NCBI GenBank assembly: GCA_016183815.1
Contig: JACPDW010000029.1
Location: 1 to 34,681 of the forward strand
Source: Flavobacteriia bacterium
GTDB lineage: Bacteria > Bacteroidota > Bacteroidia > Flavobacteriales_D > Crocinitomicaceae
Length of the DNA stretch: 34,681 bases
Reading direction: 5' to 3'
Made by a program: the position numbers and the translations under genes. This document shows, one piece after another, positions 24,728-34,080 of this stretch. Positions within the stretch are counted from its first letter, which is position 1. The number at the start of each line of letters is the position of its first letter. A model generated the notes under the pieces. It saw nothing but the letters and a program-made list of their open reading frames with translations, did not search any database and was not told where the DNA came from.

Positions 24728-25368
24728 TGAAGAACAAGCTACTTTGGGTTGGATCCATAGTTTTTTTCATTTTATTGATTGACCAAATTCTAAAGATTTG
24801 GGTAAAATCAACATTTACTGTTTATGATGACCCAGTACACCTTTTAGGTTCTTGGTTTAGACTGATTTATGTAGAAAATCAAGGCATGGCTTTTGGTACA
24901 ACACTTGGAAGTAGTCTTTGGGCAAAACTTTCGTTGAGCATCTTTAGAATAATCGCAATTATTGGAATATCATATTATTTATTTCAACAAATAAAAAAAA
25001 ATGCGAATTTAGAATTTCTTATTGCTGTTTCTTTGGTTTTAGCTGGAGCAACTGGCAACCTAATTGATTCTATGTTGTACGATTTTATTTTCCCTTATGA
25101 TCCTTGTATGCCTTTCAACCAATTAATAGGTTCTGGAAACAAAATTGATTGTGGTTTTTTAGGAATTATTGAAACAAAAAACACTGGTTTTCTCTTTGGA
25201 AATGTGGTAGATATGTTTCAAATAAATTTAACATGGCCAAAATGGATTCCATGGCTTGGTGGTGGTGAAGTCTTTCCTGCAATATGGAATATAGCTGACT
25301 TTAGTATAAGTGTAGGTGTTATACTAATGCTAATTCGTCAAAAAAAATATTTCCCTAAAAAGAAATAA
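24727..25368 (+). CDS. lspA: Lipoprotein signal peptidase (signal peptidase II)
   Basis: 213 residues with four membrane helices. The aspartyl protease pair is Asp114 in GATGNLIDSML and Asp191 in WNIADFSISVG. VENQGMAFG near residue 53 is the family's conserved loop. The extra segment between the two Asp (about residues 120-180, with GNVVDMFQINLTWPKW) makes it longer than the E. coli enzyme, as is usual in Bacteroidota. It cleaves prolipoproteins before the lipidated Cys and so serves the several lipoproteins of this window. It begins with GTG sharing a base with the upstream TAG. Confidence 0.95.
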   Translation: MKNKLLWVGSIVFFILLIDQILKIWVKSTFTVYDDPVHLLGSWFRLIYVENQGMAFGTTLGSSLWAKLSLSIFRIIAIIGISYYLFQQIKKNANLEFLIAVSLVLAGATGNLIDSMLYDFIFPYDPCMPFNQLIGSGNKIDCGFLGIIETKNTGFLFGNVVDMFQINLTWPKWIPWLGGGEVFPAIWNIADFSISVGVILMLIRQKKYFPKKK

Positions 25369-25376
25369 TAAAATCC

Positions 25377-25589
25377 TTATATTTTCTTCTCAATTTTCTT
25401 TACTATAACTTTATTACTTGGAGTTGTTATAGTTAAAAATATCACAGAGTCCCCCTTTAAAAAGGTAACTTTAGCTCCTGGATGAAAAAATTCATAATCA
25501 GAACCTGTTCCCTCTTCTCTTATCAAACCAGTGTCTTCATCATAAAAATCTAAAATTTTTCCTTCTCTTTGTGTTTCAGTTATTGGCAT
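25377..25589 (-). CDS. Small cold-shock-domain-like protein
   Basis: 70 residues. REGKILDFYDEDTGLIREEG and then EFFHPGAKVTFLKGDSVIF follow the order of a cold-shock OB fold (start strand, K/F nucleic-acid strand, a loop, GDxVxF). The aromatic RNP1 motif KGFGFI is replaced by DTGLIRE, so nucleic-acid binding may be weak or different. It is convergent with lspA (8 bases apart) and divergent from the SpoIIE-type gene by 22 bases, leaving almost no room for separate promoters. Confidence 0.65.
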   Translation of the reverse strand: MPITETQREGKILDFYDEDTGLIREEGTGSDYEFFHPGAKVTFLKGDSVIFLTITTPSNKVIVKKIEKKI

Positions 25590-25611
25590 TTTTTATATAT
25601 TTACAGTTAAT

Positions 25612-27651
25612 ATGACCAAAAGTACTATTTTTTTTCTTATTATAAGAAGTATTAAAATACTTTTTTTTTCTTTTTGTCTTAGCAATATATCATTTGGACT
25701 TAATATTGATAAAGTTTATGAAGCTAAATTATCCAAAGCAAAACACGATACAATAAAATTACAATTATATTTAGATTGGATTAATGACATTAATGAAACA
25801 GATAATGCTAAAAAAGTAGAATTATTTAAAAAAATAAAAAAGAATAATTATTATAAAAAATTCAATTACCATAAATCATTATTATCTGAAGCCAAGTTTT
25901 ATAGTAATAAAGGAGAATTTAAAAAAGCGATAAGTTTAGTTTTTAAAACAATTAACGAAGCTAAAAAATTAGACAATTATACTAAAGCAGATTACACTGG
26001 AAGAGGTAATTCTTTGTTAGCTACTATATATAAAAGTGAAGAGAATTATGAAACGGCAATTTATTATCAAAAATTATCCATTAAAGAATATAAAAAATTA
26101 ATACCTTATAGTAAAAATGATGAGTCTTTTTATTATGCTTTTCAAATGAATTTGGCTGATTTATATCGTTTAAATAAGCAAGTTGAAAAGGCAATAAGTT
26201 TATACAATTTTATAGAAAAAAAACTCATTGAATTTAATGATAAAGAAAATTTATATTTTTTATATACTGGAAAGTTAGCATGTTATGAGAAAAATTTAAA
26301 TTTCAAAGAAAAAATTATTTTACTAAACAAAGCAGAAAAAATAGCTAAAGAATATTTCAATGATGACCCAAGTTATATAGCTTATATTCATAACAGTTTA
26401 GGTTCTGCTTATGAATATAATAACAATTTTCTGAATGCTATAATACATTATAATGAAGCAAATGAAATATTTAAAAAATTAAAAGATATTAATAATCAAA
26501 TGATTTTGTCTTATAATTTGGCTTTGATTTATAAAAAATTAAAACAATTTGAAAAATCAAATAACTATATGTTACAATATCTTTCAATGAAGGATACTAT
26601 TTTTAACATGGAAACTAAACAAACCATACATGATTTATCCATTAAATACGAAACAGAAAAGAAAGAACAAGAAAATAAACTTTTAACAAAAGAGAATGAA
26701 AAAAAACAATTGACCATATATTTTGTTCTTGTTGCAATATGTCTCGTTTTAACTGTTTTAATAGTAATTTATCGAAATAGCAGAATAAAATCAAGAATCA
26801 ATAAAGAATTGGCTGAAAAAAATAAAATTATTCATGAGCAAAAAGTAATTGTTGAAGAACAACATAAAGAAATTACCGATTCAATCAAATACGCAGAAAG
26901 AATACAAGGAGCAATTTTACCACCAGACCAAAAATGGTTAAAAATATTGCCCAACTCCTTTGTTTTGAATAAACCAAAAGACATTTTAAGTGGTGATTTT
27001 TATTGGATTGCACAAACAGACGAGCACATTTTTGTTGCTGCTGCAGATTGTACTGGTCATGGTGTTCCAGGGGCTTTAATTTCGATAGTGAATTTTAATT
27101 TGTTAAATAAAGCTGTTTTAGAAAAAGGATTAAAAAATCCTGGTGAAGTTCTAGATGCTGTAAACATTTGGCTTACTGAAAGTTTAAATCAAACTATTGA
27201 AAACAGCTCTATCAAGGATGGAATGGACGTTGCTTTAGTGTCTATTAATAAAAAAACAGGTCAAATTTTATATTCAGGAGCCAACAATCCATTGTATTGG
27301 TTTCATAAAAATGAATTGATTGAAATTAAAGCAGATAAATTTCCCGTTGGTGCTTTTATTAATGAAGATGTGCAACATTTTACAACTAAAGAAATACCAG
27401 CTCAATTTGGAGATACTTTATATTTATTTTCAGATGGATTTGCCGATCAATTTGGTGGACCTTTAGGAAAAAAATACAAATACAAACAGTTAAAAGAAAA
27501 ATTCTTTGAGATTTTACAAGAACCTATGGAAGAACAAAAAATTAAATTGGAGATAGAATTTCGTTCTTGGAAAGGTGAATACGAACAAACAGACGATGTA
27601 TTGATTATTGGAATTCAAGTTAATTCAAACTCATCATCTAAACTGATTTGA
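25612..27651 (+). CDS. TPR-containing membrane SpoIIE/PP2C-type serine phosphatase
   Basis: 679 residues. A signal or anchor segment (about 7-30) is followed by tetratricopeptide repeats (~60-330), an EKKEQENKLLTKENEKKQ coiled coil, a membrane helix at ~367-388, a second coiled coil, and a C-terminal SpoIIE/PP2C phosphatase domain (~430-675). Metal-binding acidic motifs are present: SGDFYW, AADCTGHGVPGALIS, KDGMDVAL, SDGFADQFGG and TDDVLIIG. The layout (exported TPR sensor, cytosolic phosphatase) is common in Bacteroidota and implies partner-switching signalling acting on anti-sigma-factor antagonists, none of which is in the window. Confidence 0.9.
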   Translation: MTKSTIFFLIIRSIKILFFSFCLSNISFGLNIDKVYEAKLSKAKHDTIKLQLYLDWINDINETDNAKKVELFKKIKKNNYYKKFNYHKSLLSEAKFYSNKGEFKKAISLVFKTINEAKKLDNYTKADYTGRGNSLLATIYKSEENYETAIYYQKLSIKEYKKLIPYSKNDESFYYAFQMNLADLYRLNKQVEKAISLYNFIEKKLIEFNDKENLYFLYTGKLACYEKNLNFKEKIILLNKAEKIAKEYFNDDPSYIAYIHNSLGSAYEYNNNFLNAIIHYNEANEIFKKLKDINNQMILSYNLALIYKKLKQFEKSNNYMLQYLSMKDTIFNMETKQTIHDLSIKYETEKKEQENKLLTKENEKKQLTIYFVLVAICLVLTVLIVIYRNSRIKSRINKELAEKNKIIHEQKVIVEEQHKEITDSIKYAERIQGAILPPDQKWLKILPNSFVLNKPKDILSGDFYWIAQTDEHIFVAAADCTGHGVPGALISIVNFNLLNKAVLEKGLKNPGEVLDAVNIWLTESLNQTIENSSIKDGMDVALVSINKKTGQILYSGANNPLYWFHKNELIEIKADKFPVGAFINEDVQHFTTKEIPAQFGDTLYLFSDGFADQFGGPLGKKYKYKQLKEKFFEILQEPMEEQKIKLEIEFRSWKGEYEQTDDVLIIGIQVNSNSSSKLI

Positions 27652-27662
27652 AATAAAATTTT

Positions 27663-28526
27663 CTATATTCTTTCTAAAACATACTGAATTAATTCGTTCA
27701 TTTCTTTAGAATAACCTTTTGAAAATTCACGATTTGGTCTGTTCGCTATTCCTAAACAAATTGTACAAACTTTGTGACCGAGATTTTTTCCTAAGAAAAA
27801 TAAAGCGGAACTTTCCATTTCAAAATTATTGACTTTTAATCCATTGTAATTAAATAAAGCTAAATTTTCATTTAAATTTTCGCTTGCCAATCCAAGTCTT
27901 AAACTTCTACCTTGAGGGGCATAAAATCCACTTGATGTTACTGTAATTCCTTTAAAAGTTTTTTCACTATTTAATTTATTTATTAACTCTTCGCTTGCAG
28001 AAACAAAATAGGGTTTAATTTTTTCAGGAAGTTGTAAATAACTGTCTAATAAGTCGTTTAGTTTCTTTTCTTCTTCAGTAAAATCAGCTGGATAAAAATG
28101 AGCAATATTATCTAAACCATAAGCATGTGTTGAAAGAATATAAGAGTGAACAGGAATATGTGCCTGTAAAATCCCACAGGTACCAATCCTCACCAAATTT
28201 AAAGAGGTAAATTGTGCATTATCTTCTCTTTTTTCTAAATCAATATTAACCAAAGCATCTAATTCATTGATTGCGATATCCAAATTATCTGTTCCAATAC
28301 CAGTGGACAAAACTGAGATTCTTTTCCCTTTATATGTACCAGTATGACAAACGAACTCTCTGTGTTGTGATTGATGTTCGATTTTTTCAAAAAATTGAGA
28401 TACTAAATTTACTCTATCTTGATCTCCGACTAAAATTACGTTTTCAGCAATTTGTTCAGGAGAAAGACCTAAGTGATAAACTTGTCCTTTATTATTTAGA
28501 ACCAATTCAGAAGCAGGATATTTCAT
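27663..28526 (-). CDS. Nucleoside phosphorylase (PNP/UDP family)
   Basis: 287 residues. NVILVGDQDRVNLVSQFFEK (phosphate-binding loop with Gly and Arg), HTGTYKGKRISVLSTGIGTD, LVRIGTCGILQ, and NNFEMESSALFFLGK (the catalytic and ribose-binding ExE region with FEMES) define the PNP/UDP phosphorylase fold. It splits nucleosides into base and ribose-1-phosphate in purine or pyrimidine salvage; FEMES leans to uridine phosphorylase-like. It is convergent with the SpoIIE-type gene (11 bases between) and divergent from the next gene. Confidence 0.92.
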   Translation of the reverse strand: MKYPASELVLNNKGQVYHLGLSPEQIAENVILVGDQDRVNLVSQFFEKIEHQSQHREFVCHTGTYKGKRISVLSTGIGTDNLDIAINELDALVNIDLEKREDNAQFTSLNLVRIGTCGILQAHIPVHSYILSTHAYGLDNIAHFYPADFTEEEKKLNDLLDSYLQLPEKIKPYFVSASEELINKLNSEKTFKGITVTSSGFYAPQGRSLRLGLASENLNENLALFNYNGLKVNNFEMESSALFFLGKNLGHKVCTICLGIANRPNREFSKGYSKEMNELIQYVLERI

Positions 28527-28546
28527 TTAATATTTATGTAAAAAAA

Positions 28547-28554
28547 CAAAATTA
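28547..28554 (-). promoter_or_regulatory. Bacteroidota -7 element for the nucleoside phosphorylase
   Basis: The minus strand reads TAATTTTG, an exact TAnnTTTG match, 20 bases before the ATG. No -33 TTG was found. Confidence 0.5.
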
Positions 28555-28606
28555 ACTAAAATATTAATTTGTTTGTGATTAGAACTACTTTTACTATTGA
28601 AATAAT

Positions 28607-28614
28607 TAATTTTG
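28607..28614 (+). promoter_or_regulatory. Bacteroidota -7 element deciding the start of the 28626 gene
   Basis: TAATTTTG is an exact TAnnTTTG match, 11 bases before the ATG at 28626. It lies downstream of the earlier possible start at 28569 and therefore argues against it. Confidence 0.55.
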
Positions 28615-28625
28615 CACTTTTTAAA

Positions 28626-29723
28626 ATGTTTAAAAACAAGTCAATTAAAACTATTGTTAAAATAATCATTCTACTGTTTTCCTTTATTGGATTTGGTTTA
28701 ACAATGGCGTATATAGCTATTCAATTTCAGTGGACAAAGCAGGATGGATCTATAGATTCTAATTCAAGATATCTTGAATACGTTCATTCTAAAAATCAAA
28801 CAATCAACTCTTTAGATGAGAAAGAAAAAAAACTTTTTGCTGTTAATTTATTAAAAAGGATACTGTTGTTGAACAAATTTTATCCAAAACATGCAGAAAA
28901 TATTATGATTGTTTACAAACAAAACAATTATTCAGAGTGTGCTAAAATGTTAGAAATTGTTGAACATTCAATGGAAGCAAATTCTTCTTACAATAAAGCA
29001 CTACAACTTATAAATAAAATCACTAAACCTATTAAAAACAAAAAAAATTTAGTTTTTGATTGGATGAACAGAATAGAATGGGAAGATTTTAAAATTGCTG
29101 TAAAAAAAGACAAAAAATTAATAGATTCTGTTGAAAAAGTAACTAATGTTGAATCAAGATTAATTGTTTCTTGTTTAGTTGGCGAACAGATTAGACTGTT
29201 TAATTCCAACCGAGAGGCCTATAAAAAATGGATTGGACCATTAAAAATATTATCCGTTGAATCACAATTTTCTCTTGGAGTTACTGGCATTAAAGACTTT
29301 ACTGCTGAAAGAATTGAGAAAGGAATTAAAGATCCGAGCAGTCTTTTTTATTTGGGAAAACAATACGAACATTTGCTTGATTTTAAAACGGAAAACATTC
29401 AAGAAGAAAGATTTAAGCGACTAACTTCTTTTCGTAATCATTATTATTCCTACTTGTATGCTGCATTATTTTTAAAACAAATGAAAGTACAATGGGAAAA
29501 AAGTGGTTATTCTATTGATAATCGTCCTGAAATATTAGCAACCTTGTTTAATGTAGGATATGCTCAATCAAAACCGAATCCATCACCTAAAGTTGGTGGC
29601 TCTAGTATTGAGATTAATGGAAAAAAATATACTTTTGGAAATATAGCCCATCAATTTTATTATTCAGGTGAGTTGATCGAATTATTTCCTATCAACATAA
29701 AAAAATTCGATTTTGAAATCTAA
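28626..29723 (+). CDS. Membrane-anchored protein, possibly lysozyme-fold
   Basis: 365 residues if started at ATG 28626; a longer frame begins at 28569 but lies upstream of the -7 element. One membrane helix near the N-terminus (IVKIIILLFSFIGFGLTMAYI) is followed by a helical exported region. LIVSCLVGEQIRLFNSNRE, then KILSVESQFSLGVTGIKDFT, resembles the catalytic-helix and Glu region of lysozyme-like domains (ExxF/SLGVTGI), and HYYSYLYAALFLKQM and LATLFNVGYAQSKPNP follow. Peptidoglycan cleavage is inference. It overlaps the next gene by 11 bases, so the two products are probably used together. Confidence 0.7.
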   Translation: MFKNKSIKTIVKIIILLFSFIGFGLTMAYIAIQFQWTKQDGSIDSNSRYLEYVHSKNQTINSLDEKEKKLFAVNLLKRILLLNKFYPKHAENIMIVYKQNNYSECAKMLEIVEHSMEANSSYNKALQLINKITKPIKNKKNLVFDWMNRIEWEDFKIAVKKDKKLIDSVEKVTNVESRLIVSCLVGEQIRLFNSNREAYKKWIGPLKILSVESQFSLGVTGIKDFTAERIEKGIKDPSSLFYLGKQYEHLLDFKTENIQEERFKRLTSFRNHYYSYLYAALFLKQMKVQWEKSGYSIDNRPEILATLFNVGYAQSKPNPSPKVGGSSIEINGKKYTFGNIAHQFYYSGELIELFPINIKKFDFEI

Positions 29724-30609
29724 AATAGCTTTAAAAAATCGTTTTTTATCCCCTATAGCTTTGCACTTATTTTTCCTTTTTAGTATTGTTCAATTTGTTT
29801 ATTATGCACAAAATAATTCAAATCCTACTTTATTTTTTGAATGGAAAAAAATATGTAATGGTCTTGAAACAGCAGAATTCTTAGCTCCAAAAAAATCAAT
29901 TTTAGGCGACTCAAAAATAACTGTTGTAAAAATAAATCCAAACCACTTTGAAATTGAAATGCACACCGCAGGTAATGAAAAAAAGAAACCTTATACTGTG
30001 GAACAATGGTCTGATTCTTTTCGATTAAATATTGTATTTAATGCTGCAATGTATGAATTGTCAAATCCTTTAAAGTCAAGAGGGTACTTAAAAAACAAGC
30101 AGTATTTAAACAAATCGGAAGTTCACCCTTCATTTAATGCAGCCATTTGCTTTAATCCTTATCAAAACGATAGTCCAAAGATGGATATTGTGGATTTAAC
30201 AAACACTTCTATTTCTGAACTATCGAAAAAATATTCTTGTATTGTTCAAAGTTTAAGAATGATAGATCACAATGGAAATCCAGTTTTTTGGAAGAAAAAA
30301 GCTCAATCATGCAGTATGTTGGTTGCAGCAGTTGACAAGGATAAAAATTTTTATTTGATTTTTTGTCGTTCTCCATATACCCACAATGAAATGATAGAAT
30401 TTCTAATACAATTCCCTACAAAATTATACAATGCCATTTATTTAGAGGGAGGACCACAAACCAGTTTATATATTGATTTACTACTTGAAAATGAAGAATT
30501 AATCTGTATTGAAAAGGTTGGAAGTTTTGTTTCCGAAACCTATCCTACAAATAAAAATATGCAATTTTGGGAATTGCCAAACATTATTGGATTAAGGCTT
30601 AGGAAATAA
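29713..30609 (+). CDS. Phosphodiester-glycosidase (NAGPA)-like exported protein
   Basis: 298 residues from TTG at 29713, inside the end of the preceding gene. The N-terminal hydrophobic segment LHLFFLFSIVQFVYYAQ is a signal or anchor. FNAAMYELSNPLKSRGYLKN, SFNAAICFNP and, near the end, the diagnostic FPTKLYNAIYLEGGPQTSLY (NAxxLxGGxSxxL pattern) follow the fold of the phosphodiester glycosidase domain of the GlcNAc-1-phosphodiester uncovering enzyme. The usual Asp before GG is Glu here. It probably acts in the periplasm on a glycan. The overlap with the lysozyme-like gene suggests a shared envelope role (inference). Confidence 0.75.
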   Translation: MKSKIALKNRFLSPIALHLFFLFSIVQFVYYAQNNSNPTLFFEWKKICNGLETAEFLAPKKSILGDSKITVVKINPNHFEIEMHTAGNEKKKPYTVEQWSDSFRLNIVFNAAMYELSNPLKSRGYLKNKQYLNKSEVHPSFNAAICFNPYQNDSPKMDIVDLTNTSISELSKKYSCIVQSLRMIDHNGNPVFWKKKAQSCSMLVAAVDKDKNFYLIFCRSPYTHNEMIEFLIQFPTKLYNAIYLEGGPQTSLYIDLLLENEELICIEKVGSFVSETYPTNKNMQFWELPNIIGLRLRK

Positions 30610-30910
30610 AATTTTGAGATTATTCTAAATACAATTTTTAAAATTAAGACAAATTTATTTGGAAAATCTTGAATATGTATTAGGTATTAAACTTTCCTGA
30701 TTTGTGTGGTTTAGTGCGGTAAAAAACAAGAAAAATAAAATATAGTTTATTGTAAAACAATTAGTTATAAAATATATTCATTTTAAGCGGACAAGTCAGA
30801 CATACCAAAGCGATTCCGAAGTTTGGGAAAGCTATTGAAATGGCTATTGAAACTGAGTTTTACACGAGGGAACTTGTAATTATAGGGCGATTAGGTAGCA
30901 TAGAAAATAA
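30610..30910. other. Gene-poor gap with a higher-GC remnant
   Basis: The left two thirds are plain AT-rich DNA. From 30786 to about 30900 the GC content rises to about 41 % and one plus-strand frame stays open from 30771 to a TAA at 30912-30914, reading RHTKAIPKFGKAIEMAIETE in its middle. There is no start codon for it, and the other two plus frames are also open for 60 bases or more. It could be the tail of a lost gene or an element boundary; the identity is unknown. Confidence 0.4.
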
Positions 30911-31168
30911 CTAATCAATTGGATACAACATTTGACCATCTGCTCTTGCATAGATGCGACCATCTGGCTTTTTACATATTTTTATATTTGTTGTTTTAAA
31001 CTTTGTACCTAAGTGATATCTATCTAAATCTCTAAAAATCTTCAAAGATTCGACCATTAATGAATTTGGTAATGCTGGACATTTTATTGTCCTAATCCGA
31101 ACTCTTCCAGTCTCAGGGTCAAGAAAAGATTCACATAAAATATTGTTATAATAATCACCTACTTCCAT
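30911..31168 (-). CDS. Uncharacterised 85-residue protein of the helicase module
   Basis: The family is not recognised. The small basic protein begins MEVGDYYNNILCESFLDPET and contains RVRIRTIKCPALPNSLMVES, FRDLDRYHLGTKF, then KKPDGRIYARADGQ. Alternating charged and beta-prone residues suggest a compact beta fold; there is no signal peptide. It starts 36 bases after the end of the helicase reading frame on the same strand and is probably in the same transcript. Confidence 0.55.
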   Translation of the reverse strand: MEVGDYYNNILCESFLDPETGRVRIRTIKCPALPNSLMVESLKIFRDLDRYHLGTKFKTTNIKICKKPDGRIYARADGQMLYPID

Positions 31169-31204
31169 AAATATAAGTTTTGAAAAGTAATAAAAATTAA
31201 AGTT

Positions 31205-31690
31205 TTAATTCATTAATGACCAAGTTAATTTATCTCTCGAAAAAGCTTCAGCTATAAAGCCAATTCTATTTGAATCCGAACATGTAACACCTAAATAAAA
31301 TGCAGCACGAGATAAACCCACATATATGTTTTTGAGTAAGAGGTCTTCATCCGTTTTACTTATTTTCTTACCTTCAAATAAATTGTCAATATTATGAAAA
31401 AATGCCGCTTCAAATTCCAAGCCCTTTACGTAATCAATTGAGAAAACTCTAACTGAGTTTTTATCTCCTAGTATTTGACCGTTTTCGCACGGGACAACAT
31501 TAATTCCAATATCACACAGTAAATCTAATTGACCAAGTGTTTTAGAAAAACGACTTAAATCTTCATTAGGAGGTAAAAAGATTGCAATTGAAGGAATCAT
31601 TTGACCATAAGCTTGATAAATTTCTACAATACGTTCTGCAAGCCATTCTATTTTTACAAACTCATTTTCGCTTTCAAAAAATAAAGGCAC
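31205..31690 (-). pseudogene. C-terminal part of split SF1 helicase (motifs IV-VI)
   Basis: This continues the frame of the larger helicase piece: after the TAA at 31694-31696 the same frame reads PVPLFFESENEF and on for 161 codons (the apparent GTG start at 31690 is just the second codon after the stop). It contains SVRVFSIDYVKGLEFEAAFF (motif V of UvrD-like helicases) and LLKNIYVGLSRAAFYLGV (motif VI, with the conserved Arg). Without a connection to the N-terminal piece it cannot form an active helicase by itself. Independent translation from GTG is possible but unlikely. Confidence 0.75.
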
Positions 31691-31693
31691 AGG

Positions 31694-34051
31694 TTATAAG
31701 GGGTCTTTATCAGTAAAACTTTCATATACAGAAGGATGACCTATTGCTTTTTCATAGATTTTATTGGCAACTTCTAACAAAGTTGGACTTTGACGGTATG
31801 ATATTTTTAATTCATTGATTTGAAAATTTTTTATGAAGGGTTTTAGTTCCTCCCATTTTCGAATACCATCTTTTGTCAGTCGTTGCATTAAGTCACCCGA
31901 ATAAGTCACGGAAGCAATTTCTGGATGTTTTAAGCTCTCCATTGCTATCAAATCAATAATATGAAAATCTGTTGCTTCATCAATACCTATCACTGGACAA
32001 GCAATCTCTAGAAAAGCCTCTATGTATGAGTGATTCAATTGCTCAAATCTTGGCTTCGATATTTTTCGAGATTCTACCACTAATTTATTTGCAAAGTAAA
32101 TTAGAAAGGCATGTTCATTTGGATGAATTCTTTTATTTCGTTCTTTTGGATCATTGATTATTGCATCCAATATTGTTCGATTCCATGTTGTATTGTCATT
32201 CAATAATTCATTCCTTCTGTAATTTTTATAAACTTGAGGAAATCTACTAAAAACATTAGAAACGACACCTTTAGTATATTTAACAAAATATTTACTGAAA
32301 AAAGCAAGCTCAGCAACTTTAATGAAATTAGAATGAATTTCAAAATCAGAAGATGATTGTAAATCTATATAAAGTAATTCTTGATTTTTTGTCAAAGATT
32401 GTTTACCATCAAATTGTGACAATGCTTTCTTTCTAATAAGTGATTTAATTTGTTGTAAGGCAAAATGATCGATATTTAATATTAACTCTTCATCATCTTC
32501 TTCGTCTTCCAGATCATCATCTTGATACGCGGTTTGATTTTTTTGCCATTCAGAAAAGAACAATTCAATACTTCGCCATTTTGATGACTTTTTTAGTAAT
32601 ACAAGAGATTCTAGGGCTAAATCATTTAAAATGGTTGAATACTCTTTGTTTATTGAAGAAAATGATTCATTGAAATTGGATTCCAGCTTAAAGAAGAATC
32701 GAAGTAAATCTGAAATTGAAATTATTTTTTTGTAGTCACTTAAGTCTTTTTTTATTAGTAAGACGTCTTTATGCCAGAAAAATGAGTTTGTCTTTAATGT
32801 TGCTATTTTTTCAAAAGATGAACATATTGATTTTATAAAAAAGACTTCAAAATCATCAAGGATTTGTTTTAACTTTTTAGCATCTCTTGGCAATAATGTG
32901 TCTTGTTGATACTGATTAAAAAGTAAAAAGGGATTCCTTGTTTCTGAATTTATGAATTTGTATTTTTTTATTAGAAGATTTTTAAAATCAGCCCAAACCC
33001 ACACGCGATTATCCTCGGCTTTTAAACCTTCTTTAATCATACTGTTCTTTAAAAATAATTTTAAAAGCTCACTTGGAGAAAGGAAAATCCAGTTATTAGT
33101 GCCAAAAAGTAAGTCTTGTTGAATTTTCGACATATTAGGAAAATAGCCTTCTTCTAAACCTTCTTCAGAATTTGCGGAAGCTGAACCAAGCATAGCTGTT
33201 TTGTCGGTCAAAAATTTGATACGTTGAATGAGAGCGGTAGTTTTACCAGTTCCTGGACCACCGTTTATCGCCATTGCTCCTTCAAATAAATGACTACGTT
33301 TGATTTCTTCTTGCCATTTATCTAATATTGGTTGGTGACGTAACTCAGCATGCTTGCGTATGAAACTGCGTGAATTTGCATATTCGGCATTAATTCTTTC
33401 TTTAAGTTCTTGGAGTTGTTCTACCAACTGAAGCTTATCTTGCTCTAATTCTAATTTTCGAAGATTATCTGCTTGTTCTAATTCTTGTAAAACCTCTCTT
33501 TTTGAAAGATTTTCAAGTTCAGCTTGATCTTTTTGTAAGCGTGTATTTAATATTTCTGAATTAATTTCATCAACTAATAATTGCAAACTTTGAAATGATA
33601 TTGGTTTTGAAGAACCCAAGTTAATAAGTAAATCAGAAGCATCTGCATTATTGTGATTTGGAATATATGAGGTAAAATTAAATATTTCAATTTCCTGAGG
33701 ACCTTTTGGAGTATGAAATGTATGTTTTCCAGTATAGTTGGTAATCAGAAGTTCACCCATTTTACTATTCTTATATATAGGTATACCATCATTTGTAATC
33801 GTTGTTCGACCTCCTGCCATCGTACCAACAAAATCACCAACCACATTTCTATTGACACCAAAACTTCCTAAGTTTTCAGATGGTGTGAGCCAAAACTTCA
33901 TTTCTTGACCAAAATAATAAACGTTAGAATGAGCAATTGCAAGATTCTTGTCAGGTCTTTGTAGTAAATCTGCCTCTAAAACACGGTGTTTTTTTATATT
34001 TTGACCAATTTCAGCTATCCACTGATTTTTGTTTTGTTTTCTCTTTGCCAT
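31694..34051 (-). pseudogene. Large SF1 (UvrD-like) helicase, N-terminal 785 residues, truncated by TAA
   Basis: Residues 1-190 are an unrecognised N-terminal region (NVVGDFVGTMAGG, KMGELLITNYTGKHTF); ~165-235 is a charged coiled coil (QELEQADNLRKLELEQDKLQ). Walker A is GGPGTGKTT at 264-272, Walker B GIDEATDF near 687, a GDLMQRL element near 715, and SYRQSPTLLEVANKIY near 750 (motif IV-like). Motifs V and VI lie after the in-frame TAA at 31694-31696, in the 161-codon piece. With the stop ignored the protein is about 947 residues. It starts at ATG 34051, 29 bases after the upstream small ORF. It is either a pseudogene, a readthrough case or a sequencing error. The partner genes are unknown. 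Confidence 0.8.
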
Positions 34052-34080
34052 TACTTTTAATTTTATGAAACGACGAAATT

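Noticed and set aside
24727-25368. LspA with an anomalous insertion
   Set aside because: The long loop between the catalytic Asp residues is usual for Bacteroidota LspA, so it is not a novelty.
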